This document shows positions 27,270 to 37,041 of a DNA stretch of 64,000 nt, piece after piece (the first letter of the stretch is position 1; every line of letters begins with the position of its first letter). A program made the position numbers and the translations under genes. The DNA is from Gammaproteobacteria bacterium (GTDB taxonomy: Bacteria > Pseudomonadota > Gammaproteobacteria > SZUA-229): positions 1 through 64,000 of the forward strand of contig JAOUKV010000013.1 of NCBI GenBank assembly GCA_029882355.1, written 5' to 3'. The notes beneath the pieces were generated by a model. That model worked only from the letters and a program-made list of their open reading frames with translations. It was not told the origin of the DNA and searched no databases.

Positions 27270-30200
27270 GTGCTAAAGCCTCTTTTACCCAACAACACCG
27301 AAACCTCAACTAACTGGAGTCGTTTGTACGGCAGCGCCTTTGCATTGGCTATTGTCGAAGCATCGAAACAGTTTAAGCAAGGTCCTGTGGTTATTATCGT
27401 TGAGGATATTGCACACGCAGATGCACTCACCACTGAAATCCAGTTCTACGGCTCAAGCGCTATTAATATCCTACATCTACCGGACTGGGAAACTTTACCT
27501 TACGATGTTTTCTCACCACATCAGGATATTGTCTCGGAGCGTCTAAAAACGCTATACCAGCTGCAAAACATACAGGCTGGCGATATTCTTTTATTACCTG
27601 TCACTACGCTGCTACAGAAGCTCACACCACGAAAATATATTAACGATAGCGTTCTGATCTTTAAACCTGGCCAGAAACTGGATACCCATGAATTTAGAAC
27701 CAATCTAGAATCGGCAGGATATTCTTTTGTGTCACAAGTTATGGAACACGGCGAATTTACAGTCCGTGGTTCGATCATCGATATTTTCCCAAGTGGCTCA
27801 TCAACACCGTTTCGCATAGATTTATTTGATGATGAAATTGAATCAATTAGAGAGTTCGATCCCGCTAATCAGCGTTCAGATAAAATAATCGATGCCATTG
27901 AATTATTACCCGCGAGAGAATTTCCAACTGACAAGGAAGGCGTTCAGCTATTTCGCGAAAATTATCGCCAACATATTGTCGGCGACCCGCTAAAAAGTAT
28001 CATCTATAGCAGCATCAGTGACGGCCTTATACCCACAGGTATCGAATATTATTTGCCGCTATTTTTTAACCAGCTTGAAACTACCTTTGATTATCTGCCT
28101 GATGGCTCCTTATTTATACAACCAGATAACTTAGATGAAATTGTTGAATCTTTCACACAAGATTTAGAAAACCGTTATGAACAGCGTAGACACGATATTG
28201 AGCGCCCCATTCTGCCACCACAATCGATCTTCCTTGGTCAGGATGAAATAAAACAAAGAATAAAAAGCTACGCAGGCGTCAGCGTTTCAAAATTTGGTGG
28301 TCTCGAAAAAAAACATGATCTGGCGGTAAAAAGGCCACCCGAACTAAAACTCAACACACAAAGTAAAGACCCCTCCTCTGCATTGACAGCTTTTCTTCAG
28401 GAATACACCGGCCGTATTCTGTTTGCCGCAGAAACACCGGGGCGCCGAGAAATAATTTCTGAATTATTACGTTCCCACCATATCTATCCAAAACTTTGTC
28501 AATCATGGGATGAGTTCGTCAATGCAGAAGAACCCATCTGCTTAACAGTCTTCGAAATTGAAAATGGTTTAAGCATCATTGAACCGGAACTATGTCTCAT
28601 CACCGAGCCACAGATTTATGGCCAACGTGCCATTCAAAAAAGACGCAGAACAAAACGTGGCTTGGATCCTGACACGGTAGTAAAAAACTTAACCGATCTA
28701 AATATAGGTTCTCCGGTTGTCCATCTTGACCATGGCGTCGGCCGATACCTTGGTTTACAAAAACTGTCGAGCACTGCTTTTGATACCGAGTTTTTAACCA
28801 TTGAGTACGCTGGTGGTGACAAACTCTACGTTCCTGTTTCATCATTACATCTTATCAGCCGATACACCGGTGCATCGCAAGACCATGCACCTTTGCACAG
28901 ACTTGGTTCTGAGCTATGGCAGAAAGCTAAAAGCAAGGCCATTAAAAAGGCCCGTGATGTTGCTGCTGAGTTACTGGATATACATGCACGGCGTGCTGCG
29001 GCTAAAGGCAATCAGTACGAAATTAATCATGATGAATACCAAAGTTTCTGCAATGGTTTCCCATTTGAAGAAACGCATGATCAGGCTGTCGCCATCATGA
29101 ACGTACTGGATGATCTAAGCAGCCCTATGCCGATGGATCGTGTAGTGTGTGGTGATGTGGGTTTTGGTAAAACAGAAGTAGCCATGCGCGCCGCATTTGC
29201 TGTTGCCAATACCGGTAAACAGGTTGCCATACTGGTGCCCACTACCCTGCTCGCACAACAACACTATCAAAACTTTAGCGATAGATTTGCCGACTGGCCG
29301 ATTAAAGTCGAAGGACTAACCCGGTTCAATAGTGCAAAAAAACAACAGACAGTACTTGATAGCCTGGAATCTGGAAAAGTAGATATTGTTATTGGCACAC
29401 ATAAACTTCTGCAAAAAAGCGTCAAGTTTAAAGATCTTGGTTTGGTCATTATCGACGAGGAACATCGTTTTGGAGTCAAACATAAAGAGCAAATGAAATC
29501 GCTGCGTTCCGAAGTGGACATCCTGACGTTAACAGCGACCCCCATTCCAAGAACACTAAACATGTCTTTAGCGGGTATACGCGACCTTTCCATTATCGCG
29601 ACACCACCTAACCAACGACATTCAATCAATACCTTTGTTACCCAGTGGGATGAAGTTGCTATCAAGGAAGCCTGCCAACGTGAATTAAAACGTGGCGGTC
29701 AGATTTATTTCTTGCACAACGAAGTTAAAACCATAGAAAAATTTACCCATGATTTAAAAGAATTATTACCGGGAACAAAAATAGAATTTGCCCATGGCCA
29801 AATGCCAGAAAAAAATCTTGAGCAAATCATGCTGGATTTTTATCATCAAAGATTTAGCATACTGGTTGCCACCACCATTATTGAAAGCGGCATTGACGTT
29901 CCCACCGCCAACACCATTATAATTAATAGAGCCGATAAATTAGGCTTATCACAACTTCATCAAATTCGTGGTCGCGTTGGTCGCTCTCATCATAGAGCTT
30001 ATGCGTATTTAATTACGCCACCCGAATCATTACTCACCGATGACGCAAAAAAACGTTTAACCGCCATCGAGTCACTGGAAGATCTGGGTGTTGGTTTCAC
30101 ACTCGCAACACATGACCTGGAAATTCGTGGTGCAGGTGAATTATTAGGTGAGAATCAAAGTGGGCAAATTACAGAGATCGGTTTCAGCCTTTACAGTGAA

Positions 30201-30710
30201 TTACTGGAAAGAGCGGTTGAATCATTGAAAAAAGGTGAAAGTTCAAACGTACCACTCAATTCGGGCGTTGAAATCGACCTCGGCATGCCAGCTATCATTC
30301 CCGATGATTATGTTTACGATATACACCTTCGTTTGATCCTCTATAAACGAATTGCCAGCGCCAAGAACTCGGCTGAACTGGATGAGCTACGCGTCGAATT
30401 TATCGATCGTTTTGGTTTATTACCTGACAGCACCAAGAACCTGTTTGCCATTACCGAAGTAAAACTGCTGGCAGAAGCCGCAGGCATTTCAAAAATTGAT
30501 ACCAACGACAATGGTTTCAGAGTAATCTTTACCGAACAACCCAATATTAATCCAGCGAAGCTGATAGAGTTAATTCAAACACAGTCTAGCGTCTACCAAT
30601 TTAACGGCACCGACACATTACGAATTAGCTATGATATGGACGATGAGGATTACAACAAACGTACATCTGCAATCATTGAAGCCATCAACACATTAACAAT
30701 ACAAGAATAA
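27270..30710 (+). CDS. mfd: Transcription-repair coupling factor Mfd
   Basis: Mfd displaces RNA polymerase stalled at DNA lesions and recruits UvrA. The 1146-residue length is normal. The order is: UvrB-like N-terminal module, RNA-polymerase-interacting domain (LDHGVGRYLGL near residue 487 onward), then a RecG-like helicase with Walker A GDVGFGKTEVAMRAA, DEEHRFGVKHKEQ, TLTATPIPRTLNMSL and the QIRGRVGRSHHRAYAYL motif VI. The start is GTG at 27270, giving VLKPLLPNNTE. The csiV-like gene follows after 12 bases. Confidence 0.97.
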   Translation: MLKPLLPNNTETSTNWSRLYGSAFALAIVEASKQFKQGPVVIIVEDIAHADALTTEIQFYGSSAINILHLPDWETLPYDVFSPHQDIVSERLKTLYQLQNIQAGDILLLPVTTLLQKLTPRKYINDSVLIFKPGQKLDTHEFRTNLESAGYSFVSQVMEHGEFTVRGSIIDIFPSGSSTPFRIDLFDDEIESIREFDPANQRSDKIIDAIELLPAREFPTDKEGVQLFRENYRQHIVGDPLKSIIYSSISDGLIPTGIEYYLPLFFNQLETTFDYLPDGSLFIQPDNLDEIVESFTQDLENRYEQRRHDIERPILPPQSIFLGQDEIKQRIKSYAGVSVSKFGGLEKKHDLAVKRPPELKLNTQSKDPSSALTAFLQEYTGRILFAAETPGRREIISELLRSHHIYPKLCQSWDEFVNAEEPICLTVFEIENGLSIIEPELCLITEPQIYGQRAIQKRRRTKRGLDPDTVVKNLTDLNIGSPVVHLDHGVGRYLGLQKLSSTAFDTEFLTIEYAGGDKLYVPVSSLHLISRYTGASQDHAPLHRLGSELWQKAKSKAIKKARDVAAELLDIHARRAAAKGNQYEINHDEYQSFCNGFPFEETHDQAVAIMNVLDDLSSPMPMDRVVCGDVGFGKTEVAMRAAFAVANTGKQVAILVPTTLLAQQHYQNFSDRFADWPIKVEGLTRFNSAKKQQTVLDSLESGKVDIVIGTHKLLQKSVKFKDLGLVIIDEEHRFGVKHKEQMKSLRSEVDILTLTATPIPRTLNMSLAGIRDLSIIATPPNQRHSINTFVTQWDEVAIKEACQRELKRGGQIYFLHNEVKTIEKFTHDLKELLPGTKIEFAHGQMPEKNLEQIMLDFYHQRFSILVATTIIESGIDVPTANTIIINRADKLGLSQLHQIRGRVGRSHHRAYAYLITPPESLLTDDAKKRLTAIESLEDLGVGFTLATHDLEIRGAGELLGENQSGQITEIGFSLYSELLERAVESLKKGESSNVPLNSGVEIDLGMPAIIPDDYVYDIHLRLILYKRIASAKNSAELDELRVEFIDRFGLLPDSTKNLFAITEVKLLAEAAGISKIDTNDNGFRVIFTEQPNINPAKLIELIQTQSSVYQFNGTDTLRISYDMDDEDYNKRTSAIIEAINTLTIQE

Positions 30711-30722
30711 CACCATCAGATT

Positions 30723-31514
30723 ATGAAAAAATTTATAACATCACTGTTCAGCTTACTGCTATCCCTAATAGCCATCTCCGTTCAAGCAGAGACTACTCGA
30801 TACAATATAGAAATTGTTATCTTTGAAGACATTTCTGACCGTTATCTCAATAGCGAACAATGGCCAGTAATTCATCATCCAGAAGACATTCAAACAACTG
30901 AAATGTTAAATCAGGAATTAGATGTTTTACCACCTGGTGATACAAATTTGGAACTCAAAAATAAACTAGAAACGCATCCAAAAAATAACAGTGTCATCAA
31001 TGTCACTCATCATGCAAGTGATGCTCTCGCTGATTATGTTGCAAAGCTAAATCTATCATCCAGATACAACGTACTACTCCACCAATCATGGCAACAGTCA
31101 GGACTGAGTGATACTGATGCTATAAATATTCAGGTCAATACGACGAAGCCAAACGACAGCGAAAAGTATAATGAGGCGTTACCCAACCCTGCTCATCAAC
31201 TTTCTGGCACAACAAATCAAAAGCTCGAATCTAATGTCCAGGGCACACTCAAACTGGTACTGGGACGCTACCTGCACATTCATACCGATTTACTCTACAC
31301 GCGCCTTAACAATGCTGACAAGCAAGCGTTACCTACATTAGACAGTAAGATTTTTAGTGAATTTAAAATAAAATCCCAACGCAGAATGCGCAGCAAAGAA
31401 CTACATTATCTCGACCACCCACTACTGGGCATTCTTATCCTCGTCAGCCCAATCGAGCTACTGCACTCAGTGGAAGATAATAATGAATCTATTGGACTCA
31501 AAGCCGCTCCATAA
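30723..31514 (+). CDS. CsiV-like periplasmic protein
   Basis: A 263-residue exported protein with signal peptide ending VQAETTRYN. The mature N-terminus YNIEIVIFEDISDRYLNSEQ matches the CsiV family (peptidoglycan-binding cell-shape protein of Vibrio), as do VLLHQSWQQ near residue 120 and the end QGTLKLVLGRYLHIHTDLLY with RRMRSKELHYLDHPLLGILI. The usual position of csiV is directly after mfd, as here. The mid-part is Asn/Thr-rich and variable. It may bind peptidoglycan and help control cell shape. Confidence 0.78.
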   Translation: MKKFITSLFSLLLSLIAISVQAETTRYNIEIVIFEDISDRYLNSEQWPVIHHPEDIQTTEMLNQELDVLPPGDTNLELKNKLETHPKNNSVINVTHHASDALADYVAKLNLSSRYNVLLHQSWQQSGLSDTDAINIQVNTTKPNDSEKYNEALPNPAHQLSGTTNQKLESNVQGTLKLVLGRYLHIHTDLLYTRLNNADKQALPTLDSKIFSEFKIKSQRRMRSKELHYLDHPLLGILILVSPIELLHSVEDNNESIGLKAAP

Positions 31515-31520
31515 ATAAAA

Positions 31521-31751
31521 TTATTTTTTTGGCTTGACGCCCAAAATGCCCTTTAATAAATCCTTAAAAGACTTTAAGGGATGATGTTCTCTTCGTTCGA
31601 CCCCAAGCCTTCTACCCAAAGCATCACCAAATCGAACCACTGCCCTGCGATCCTCGCATAGACGTCTCAGTTGTATTCGTCGCTCACATTTGTCTTTATG
31701 ATTACCTAAAAGCACAACGACCTCATTCACCTTAAAATTATTTAACAGCAT
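31521..31751 (-). CDS. Small arginine-rich hypothetical protein
   Basis: A 76-residue basic protein with a dense ERR-type pattern: CERRIQLRRLCEDRRAVVRF then GRRLGVERREHHPL. Short proteins with repeated DRR/ERR and RRK motifs and a central VRF occur in several Proteobacteria, and this pattern is unlikely in a chance frame. There is no signal peptide. It lies convergent to the csiV-like gene with a gap of 6 bases. Function unknown, and moderate doubt remains that it is translated. Confidence 0.45.
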   Translation of the reverse strand: MLLNNFKVNEVVVLLGNHKDKCERRIQLRRLCEDRRAVVRFGDALGRRLGVERREHHPLKSFKDLLKGILGVKPKK

Positions 31752-31907
31752 TAACTATGCCAAATTTAAATAAACCAAATAAAACCAATGAATTAGGCAA
31801 AAGTAATTTTGTTAAGTGAACCTCGCTAATTATCATACTGTCAATTAAATCGACAATTATGTAATCTAAATCTCATCATGTCTTTTGATGATATTTCTAT
31901 ACAAATG

Positions 31908-31945
31908 AAAAAAGCAGATACCTTAAAAAGATATCTGCTTTAAAT
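31908..31945 (-). terminator. Rho-independent terminator of the FadL-type porin gene
   Basis: Arms AAAGCAGATA (31911-31920) and TATCTGCTTT (31932-31941) pair perfectly. Read on the minus strand, the hairpin lies about 30 bases after the porin stop codon and is followed by a run of T residues (TTTTTTC). Confidence 0.85.
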
Positions 31946-31972
31946 TTTACAGCTTGATCTTATGCTAAATAT

Positions 31973-33364
31973 TTAGAATCTAATGCTCAATGTTGCACCG
32001 AGAGAGTCCTGTTCCATAGCAATTGAAGCATTAGAACCTGTCACCGTTGCACCACCCTGACCGAAAGCTGTAGGGCCTTTAATGGTATTGAGGAAAGCAT
32101 GCATATAATTCACCGATAACCAATAATCTTCGTTAAACTTATATTCAGCACCCAGAGTTATGTGATCTTCAATCGTGGCAGGCGCCAGCATATTGAATAA
32201 AACCTGATCATCTGGGATAGGACTATCACCGTGATTCAAGCCAGCTCTAAGAGCGAGTTGTTCAGTGTACTGCCAGTTAACACCCAATTTGATAATAGTT
32301 TGATCTGTCCAACCAAAACCCATACCTAGAGTGCCACCTAATTTACATTCTGCTGTATCAGCTCCAGGACAAAGTGGGTTCAAGTCTGAAGGATCTGCCG
32401 CATTAGGTCCAGGGTTTCCCACCGAGGCAATATCACTGTAGTTGATGCGTTGAAAATCAATGATTCCTGTAATAGCAGGGGTAATCTTGTAAGCCACACC
32501 AAAAGTAAAGTTCTCTGGGATATCAAAATCTCCCTGCTCTGCAAATAAATTTTGATAACGTGCAAATTTACTCATATGAACTCGGGCAGAATAATTAATA
32601 CCTAGAGATAAATCGTCATTCATGAATTTACCAAACCAGCCAAGTCGATAACCCATACCAAAAGAATGTGAGAAGTCGACCCCAGTCAAACCATTTTGAG
32701 CGTCTGTGAGATTCGTAGCGGCGCCACCAGCAGTAAAACCTGCAGAACCAAAATCTTCAAGGCCTTCAGCACGGAAGTACTGACCGGCTATAACAAAAGT
32801 AGCGCCTACTGAATGCTGATCATTAAGTTTGTAGGCGATACTGGGTGTCATTTGTATCTGGTACAGCTCAATACCGGCTTCGTTAGAGGCCAGATTATCA
32901 AGAATATTAAACACCGTTGGAGGACAACCACCACTTGATTGGAGACAAGCGCTATTATTAGCAGTTTGATTGAACTCGGATTTCATACCTGCGCCAATCA
33001 CGGCAGCACCCAGAGTAATTTTCTCATTCAAGTGATAAACGCCACCCATTGCAGGAATCAAAAACTTGTCATGGTTACTTGTTTCATCAGTTTGTCCCAT
33101 TAAACCACTATCATGCTTGATGGCCATTTCTGGTCTGAAAAAATCACCACCAATATCAAAGCTATCAGAGGCTTCAGTCATGGTTGCAGGGTTAAATGCA
33201 GATGACAGACCATCCATGCTATAGGCAACACCCGTGCCACCCATAGATCGAGATTTTGCACCAAAACCAATTAAAAAATAACCGTTTGTAGCGAAAGCGT
33301 TAAGTGGTACAGCCACACTTAAGGCAAGTGCAGACAACAGAATGCGTCTGGAATTTAAAATCAT
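31973..33364 (-). CDS. FadL/OmpP1-family outer-membrane transport protein
   Basis: A 463-residue protein with signal peptide ending NAFA, followed by TNGYFLIGFGAKSRSMGGTG, the conserved N-terminal hatch of FadL proteins, and AFNPATM. Alternating beta-strand pattern runs to the C-terminal phenylalanine of an outer-membrane barrel. FadL-type porins take up fatty acids and other hydrophobic compounds. A four-cysteine element is visible in CLQSSGGCPP and CPGADTAECK, probably in surface loops. TTAGGGGAG before the ATG is a strong ribosome-binding site. Its own terminator is at 31908-31945. Confidence 0.94.
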   Translation of the reverse strand: MILNSRRILLSALALSVAVPLNAFATNGYFLIGFGAKSRSMGGTGVAYSMDGLSSAFNPATMTEASDSFDIGGDFFRPEMAIKHDSGLMGQTDETSNHDKFLIPAMGGVYHLNEKITLGAAVIGAGMKSEFNQTANNSACLQSSGGCPPTVFNILDNLASNEAGIELYQIQMTPSIAYKLNDQHSVGATFVIAGQYFRAEGLEDFGSAGFTAGGAATNLTDAQNGLTGVDFSHSFGMGYRLGWFGKFMNDDLSLGINYSARVHMSKFARYQNLFAEQGDFDIPENFTFGVAYKITPAITGIIDFQRINYSDIASVGNPGPNAADPSDLNPLCPGADTAECKLGGTLGMGFGWTDQTIIKLGVNWQYTEQLALRAGLNHGDSPIPDDQVLFNMLAPATIEDHITLGAEYKFNEDYWLSVNYMHAFLNTIKGPTAFGQGGATVTGSNASIAMEQDSLGATLSIRF

Positions 33365-33401
33365 GGGTTTCTCCCCTAAATATTTTTTATTTATTTTTAT
33401 A

Positions 33402-33425
33402 ACGGGCGGCTATATTGCCGCCCGT
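33402..33425. repeat. Perfect inverted repeat between the Ig-like protein and porin genes
   Basis: ACGGGCGGC (33402-33410) and GCCGCCCGT (33417-33425) form a 9-bp GC-rich stem with a 6-base loop. It lies 18 bases past the stop of the large surface-protein gene on the minus strand. No T tract follows on that strand, so it is either a factor-dependent terminator, an mRNA 3' stabiliser or a processing site. Confidence 0.6.
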
Positions 33426-33443
33426 ATATCGCTAATCTTACTA

Positions 33444-35666
33444 TTAGTGTCTGACGCGTCTTCTAAAGAAAGCAATAACAGGCAGTAAACCCAACAAGGA
33501 TACTAATCCCATCGCCCCATTACCAAGTTGTGTATCAGATACGGTACTGGTTATGTCTGGTAAGGCAGCACCAGAACCAGTGGGGCCATCGCTGAAGTTT
33601 GCAGAAAAACCAACAAAGGGCCCATCGATCATGGGTGAACCATTAAAACCGTCACCATTTACATCTCGAGAAACAAGTGCCCAGGTTGTCAGTGGATCAG
33701 GTGCTGTGCCAGCAGGTCCTACATATAAGTCATTTACAATAGATGCAGTACCATCAGGATCAATCCAGACACCGTCTACATCCCAGAGATTAACTACATC
33801 AATATCAACGCTACCACTGTAGTCAAACAGTATATGTGCACCGTACTGACCCGGGCCAACAACCAATGTCATTTCACTTGGGCCACCCGTGCCAGGACAA
33901 CCAGTACTTTCTAATACAGCTGTAGTACATATAGCGTTATCTGTTTCAAAAGTATAAGTACCTTCACCAAAGACACGCACATGATGTGCATACCATGGCA
34001 CACCCAAAAATGGTTCTGGACCTTTCGACTCAATGGTCATAATACTGAAATCAGTATCATTCTCGTCAACATTGAGCGTGGAATAATCCCAGGTAAAGAT
34101 CACATCATTAGTACCACCGAAAGACTCTCCGCTAGCGGTTAGCATGGTGAAATTACCGTACAAAACACCTACCGTAACATTCGCGGTTGCTGTTACTGGA
34201 CCGGTACCACCATCTGATACGGTGAAGTCAAAGCTATCATCACCAATATAACCAGCGAATGGTGTATAAGTTAATGTGCCCGCACCGTCACTGGCAAGTG
34301 TACTACCAGTCACAACAGGGTTTGTTGTACCAGTAACAACTAATGTATCTCCTTCAATATCCGAACAGGTCGCGATCAGATCAGTCGCTTCACTAATAGT
34401 CAGTGGTACATCTGTATCGGTTTCCAAATTAACATCGGCACAAACAGGATCATCATTAACCGGATTAATCGAAATTGTTACAGTACCCACACTTGAACTA
34501 TCAATAGTATCAGTCACCTGATAAGTAAATGTATCATCTACGCCATCATAATTAGTAGGCGGTGTGTACGTTAGTTCATTGTTTGCTACATTAACAGTTA
34601 CACTACCGCCCTGCAGAGTGCCCGCATCAAAGTTAGAAAAAGTCAGAGTATCGGTGACGTCAGCATCAGTAGCCAGGCTAGTCATAACGATAACCAGAGG
34701 TGTATCTTCATCGGTATTCAGACTTGGGTCTAATGCAACGGGAGCCGCATTAGGTGCTGCAGTAACCGTAATATTTACCGTCGCAGTAGCCGATGTATTT
34801 AAAAAAGTATCTGTCACCGTGTAGGTAAAGCTATCTGGCCCTATATATCCACCCGTTGGCGTGTAATCAATAGTGCCATCACTTAATACAGTTAACGCAA
34901 ACCCCTGAGTAGAAGTGGCTGGTGCATTTACAGTTGTGGTTGTTGGTAGCGGTGGCGCCATGCCAACACCGTCTTCAAAATCGATATCATTAGCTAGAAC
35001 CGCTATATTTTTGGTGAGATCAGCTGTTGTACTAGTCACATCATCATTGGCAACAGGGGTCGCATCAATATTAGCCAGCGTAGTACCACTAAAAGTGGCG
35101 TGCTGGCCAGGAAACGGACCATTGACCATGGTAGAACCGGGAACATCAGGGTGATCCGCTGCATGAAAGGCTGGGTCTACATACAAATCATCTGTAGAAT
35201 CATTGTGTACACCGATACAGGCTCCGGCCGTACCGTTTGGACAATCAAAAATCTGTAATACGGCTATACCTGTATTTACACTCCAGTCGAAGTATAAACC
35301 GACTGCGACCTGATTTTCAGTTAATACATAGGTAAAACTATAATCTCCAACTGCAGTGGTACCCGCCCAGACTTTACCAGCGCCCGGAGTGCTGTCCCAC
35401 ATCTGTTGAGTTGCTGTCCATGGCTCGAAGAAGAAAGGAACTGTTCCCGAGGTTAGAATACCATCGCCATTTGAATTTACATTACCTGTAACTTGGTCGT
35501 TGTAAGAACCAAGTCCAGTATCAGGAATAGCCGCTGCAACCCCACCAGCACTATAGAAATGCATTGTGTCCACGTTAATTGTTTGTACCGCAGGCCCCAC
35601 CGCCTGTGTAAAACCACTAACCAGTGTCAGTGCCAGTATTGCAATAATTTGATATTTCATATTCAT
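33444..35666 (-). CDS. Large secreted protein with Ig/cadherin-like repeats and C-terminal membrane tail
   Basis: About 740 residues with signal peptide MKYQIIAILALTLVSGFTQA. An N-terminal domain (about 25-210) is followed by three Ig/cadherin-like repeats of the Big_9/tandem-95 kind, marked by TPTGGYIGPDSFTYTVTD, TPPTNYDGVDDTFTYQVTD and TPFAGYIGDDSFDFTVSD, and then a second beta-domain. The tail GNGAMGLVSLLGLLPVIAFF followed by RRRVRH is a glycine-hydrophobic-arginine sorting signal, not the VPLPA type. The start at 35666 has GAGG nine bases upstream. A sigma-54-like promoter lies at 35703-35718. The N-terminal domain is related to the small VPLPA protein encoded at 44110-44631. Confidence 0.87.
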   Translation of the reverse strand: MNMKYQIIAILALTLVSGFTQAVGPAVQTINVDTMHFYSAGGVAAAIPDTGLGSYNDQVTGNVNSNGDGILTSGTVPFFFEPWTATQQMWDSTPGAGKVWAGTTAVGDYSFTYVLTENQVAVGLYFDWSVNTGIAVLQIFDCPNGTAGACIGVHNDSTDDLYVDPAFHAADHPDVPGSTMVNGPFPGQHATFSGTTLANIDATPVANDDVTSTTADLTKNIAVLANDIDFEDGVGMAPPLPTTTTVNAPATSTQGFALTVLSDGTIDYTPTGGYIGPDSFTYTVTDTFLNTSATATVNITVTAAPNAAPVALDPSLNTDEDTPLVIVMTSLATDADVTDTLTFSNFDAGTLQGGSVTVNVANNELTYTPPTNYDGVDDTFTYQVTDTIDSSSVGTVTISINPVNDDPVCADVNLETDTDVPLTISEATDLIATCSDIEGDTLVVTGTTNPVVTGSTLASDGAGTLTYTPFAGYIGDDSFDFTVSDGGTGPVTATANVTVGVLYGNFTMLTASGESFGGTNDVIFTWDYSTLNVDENDTDFSIMTIESKGPEPFLGVPWYAHHVRVFGEGTYTFETDNAICTTAVLESTGCPGTGGPSEMTLVVGPGQYGAHILFDYSGSVDIDVVNLWDVDGVWIDPDGTASIVNDLYVGPAGTAPDPLTTWALVSRDVNGDGFNGSPMIDGPFVGFSANFSDGPTGSGAALPDITSTVSDTQLGNGAMGLVSLLGLLPVIAFFRRRVRH

Positions 35667-35702
35667 TAAAATCAACCTCAACAGAATTTTTAGTACCCGA
35701 AC

Positions 35703-35718
35703 TGCAAATATTTAACCA
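35703..35718 (-). promoter_or_regulatory. Sigma-54-like promoter of the Ig-like surface protein gene
   Basis: The minus strand reads TGGTTAAATATTTGCA. Compared with TGGYACRNNNNTTGCW it keeps the GG and GC cores at exact spacing and differs at two positions of the -24 element. Transcription would start near 35692, leaving a 26-base leader containing the GAGG ribosome-binding site. Confidence 0.45.
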
Positions 35719-36375
35719 TGCAGCTTCTACTTTTAATGTATTCATCAGCAATGCCAATGATCTAACTATTACCTTGTTACCAAAGCATTTATGCTCCGAT
35801 CTTTATCAGATCAGGATTTGAATTCGAACTTCATACACAACTTTGACATATGTGCAATAAAGTGACCTCATACAGTCGAGTTTATTATTATCAGGAAAAT
35901 ATTCACCATGATGCAAACTTCCAGTTAACTCTATTACAAACCCTTCATGAAGCCTCTTCAAGTGTAAAAAACTAGCCAAAGCAATTAACAATCTGTTTTA
36001 GGAGTTGTTTTTACTATTTAGTGAGAACTCTGCTGAATTTAATCACGTTGAGAGGTAAGTTTCCACTCAATAATTCAAAAAGTAGGGATATTTCTGATGA
36101 CAGGTATGATTCTTAAGAAAAAATATAATTCTGCATAAAAATTCAGATGCTTTTACTGAATTTCTAGTCAAATTAAAAGAATTCATCATAATTCTTCCTT
36201 TTAATATTTCTAATGCTGCCTTGTCGTTTTATAGAGTTAATCATTTAGTGTTCAAATATGTCTTTTGGATTATTGCAAAAAAGAGACGTCAGCAACCTCA
36301 CCTTACAAACTATATTTTCACAGTAAAATAATTCATATATTATCTACAGCTTGTTAAATATTAATTCATAAAATA

Positions 36376-36404
36376 ACAAACCCCCGCACTTAGGCGGGGT
36401 TTAA
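36376..36404 (-). terminator. Putative terminator of the dockerin/cohesin operon
   Basis: AAACCCCGC and GCGGGGGTTT pair across a 6-base loop on the minus strand, 20-50 bases after the stop of the cohesin-like gene, followed by TTTGTTATTTT. The T tract is interrupted but the stem is strong. Confidence 0.7.
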
Positions 36405-36424
36405 ATACAAAACATGTAATTATA

Positions 36425-36976
36425 CTAAGCACTTCTTTTCCGTTTGGCTACACCAAACATACCTAAAAGCCCTGAGCCAAATAACCAAACAGCCGCAGGC
36501 ACGGGTACAGCAATGACACCACCAACATATGTAGGATTAATCGCACTGCCACCGCTAGCCCAGGGGTTCAGTGCATTTTCTGTTAATAGCAACGAACTGT
36601 TGCCAACCCCAATTGCCTGCATTTGTATACTGGCAACAACAAAGTCACCTGTTACATTTGCAAAGGTATTGACCATTATTCCATTTAAAGTACCATTTAA
36701 ATTATCGATTAAACCAGTACTAATACCTGCACCACCAAAATCCCACACAACCTCATTAATGGTTACAGACAATACGTTCACCACCGTTTGATCAAATGAA
36801 ATATTAACTCCACCGCCATCTACATTACTTAGAAAGCCAGTTCCAACAACATCAATACTAAAAACATCATTGACACTAACATACGTAGTCGGCGCACCCC
36901 AGGTAATAGTGGCTGCAAGTACATGACTACTCAACAACATTGAAATTACAAAAAATAATTTTGTTACATTTTTCAT
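36425..36976 (-). CDS. Cohesin-like protein with VPLPA/PEP-CTERM sorting signal
   Basis: A 183-residue protein with signal peptide (KLFFVISMLLSSHVLA). The body resembles a cohesin fold: YVSVNDVFSIDVVGTGF, GGGVNISFDQTVVNVLSVTI, the Asn-Gly region NLNGTLNGIMVNTFANVTG, FVVASIQMQAIGVGNSSLLL. The C-terminus is an exosortase signal: PVPAAVWLFGSGLLGMFG plus the basic end KRKRSA. The exosortase encoded at 62159 is the likely processing enzyme. The start at 36976 is preceded by AGGGG. The gene lies about 65 bases after the dockerin protein gene on the same strand, and one transcript from the sigma-54 promoter at 38770 probably covers both. Cohesin assignment is by pattern and needs a profile search. 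Confidence 0.78.
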   Translation of the reverse strand: MKNVTKLFFVISMLLSSHVLAATITWGAPTTYVSVNDVFSIDVVGTGFLSNVDGGGVNISFDQTVVNVLSVTINEVVWDFGGAGISTGLIDNLNGTLNGIMVNTFANVTGDFVVASIQMQAIGVGNSSLLLTENALNPWASGGSAINPTYVGGVIAVPVPAAVWLFGSGLLGMFGVAKRKRSA

Positions 36977-37041
36977 ATTCAAATTTCCCCTAAGAAGATT
37001 CTTTTCATTTATCATTTTAAAATTCCTTTAATTTTTTCTTT

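Larger units (their letters stand above)
35667..36424. other. Intergenic region upstream of the Ig-like protein gene
   Basis: About 760 AT-rich bases without a credible gene. On the minus strand they contain the ribosome-binding site and sigma-54-like promoter of the Ig-like protein gene near the left end and the terminator of the cohesin-like gene near 36376-36404. TTCGAA at 35823-35828 and a GTGTAAAAAACT element near 35957 resemble elements near the other sigma-54 promoters. The middle shows nothing recognisable. Confidence 0.4.

Noticed and set aside
33402-33425. GC-rich hairpin as rho-independent terminator
   Set aside because: The stem is good but no T tract follows on the minus strand, so it is listed only as an inverted repeat.
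35806-35991. Minus-strand 61-residue frame upstream of the Ig-like gene
   Set aside because: No ribosome-binding site, no homology pattern, and it covers a probable regulatory region.
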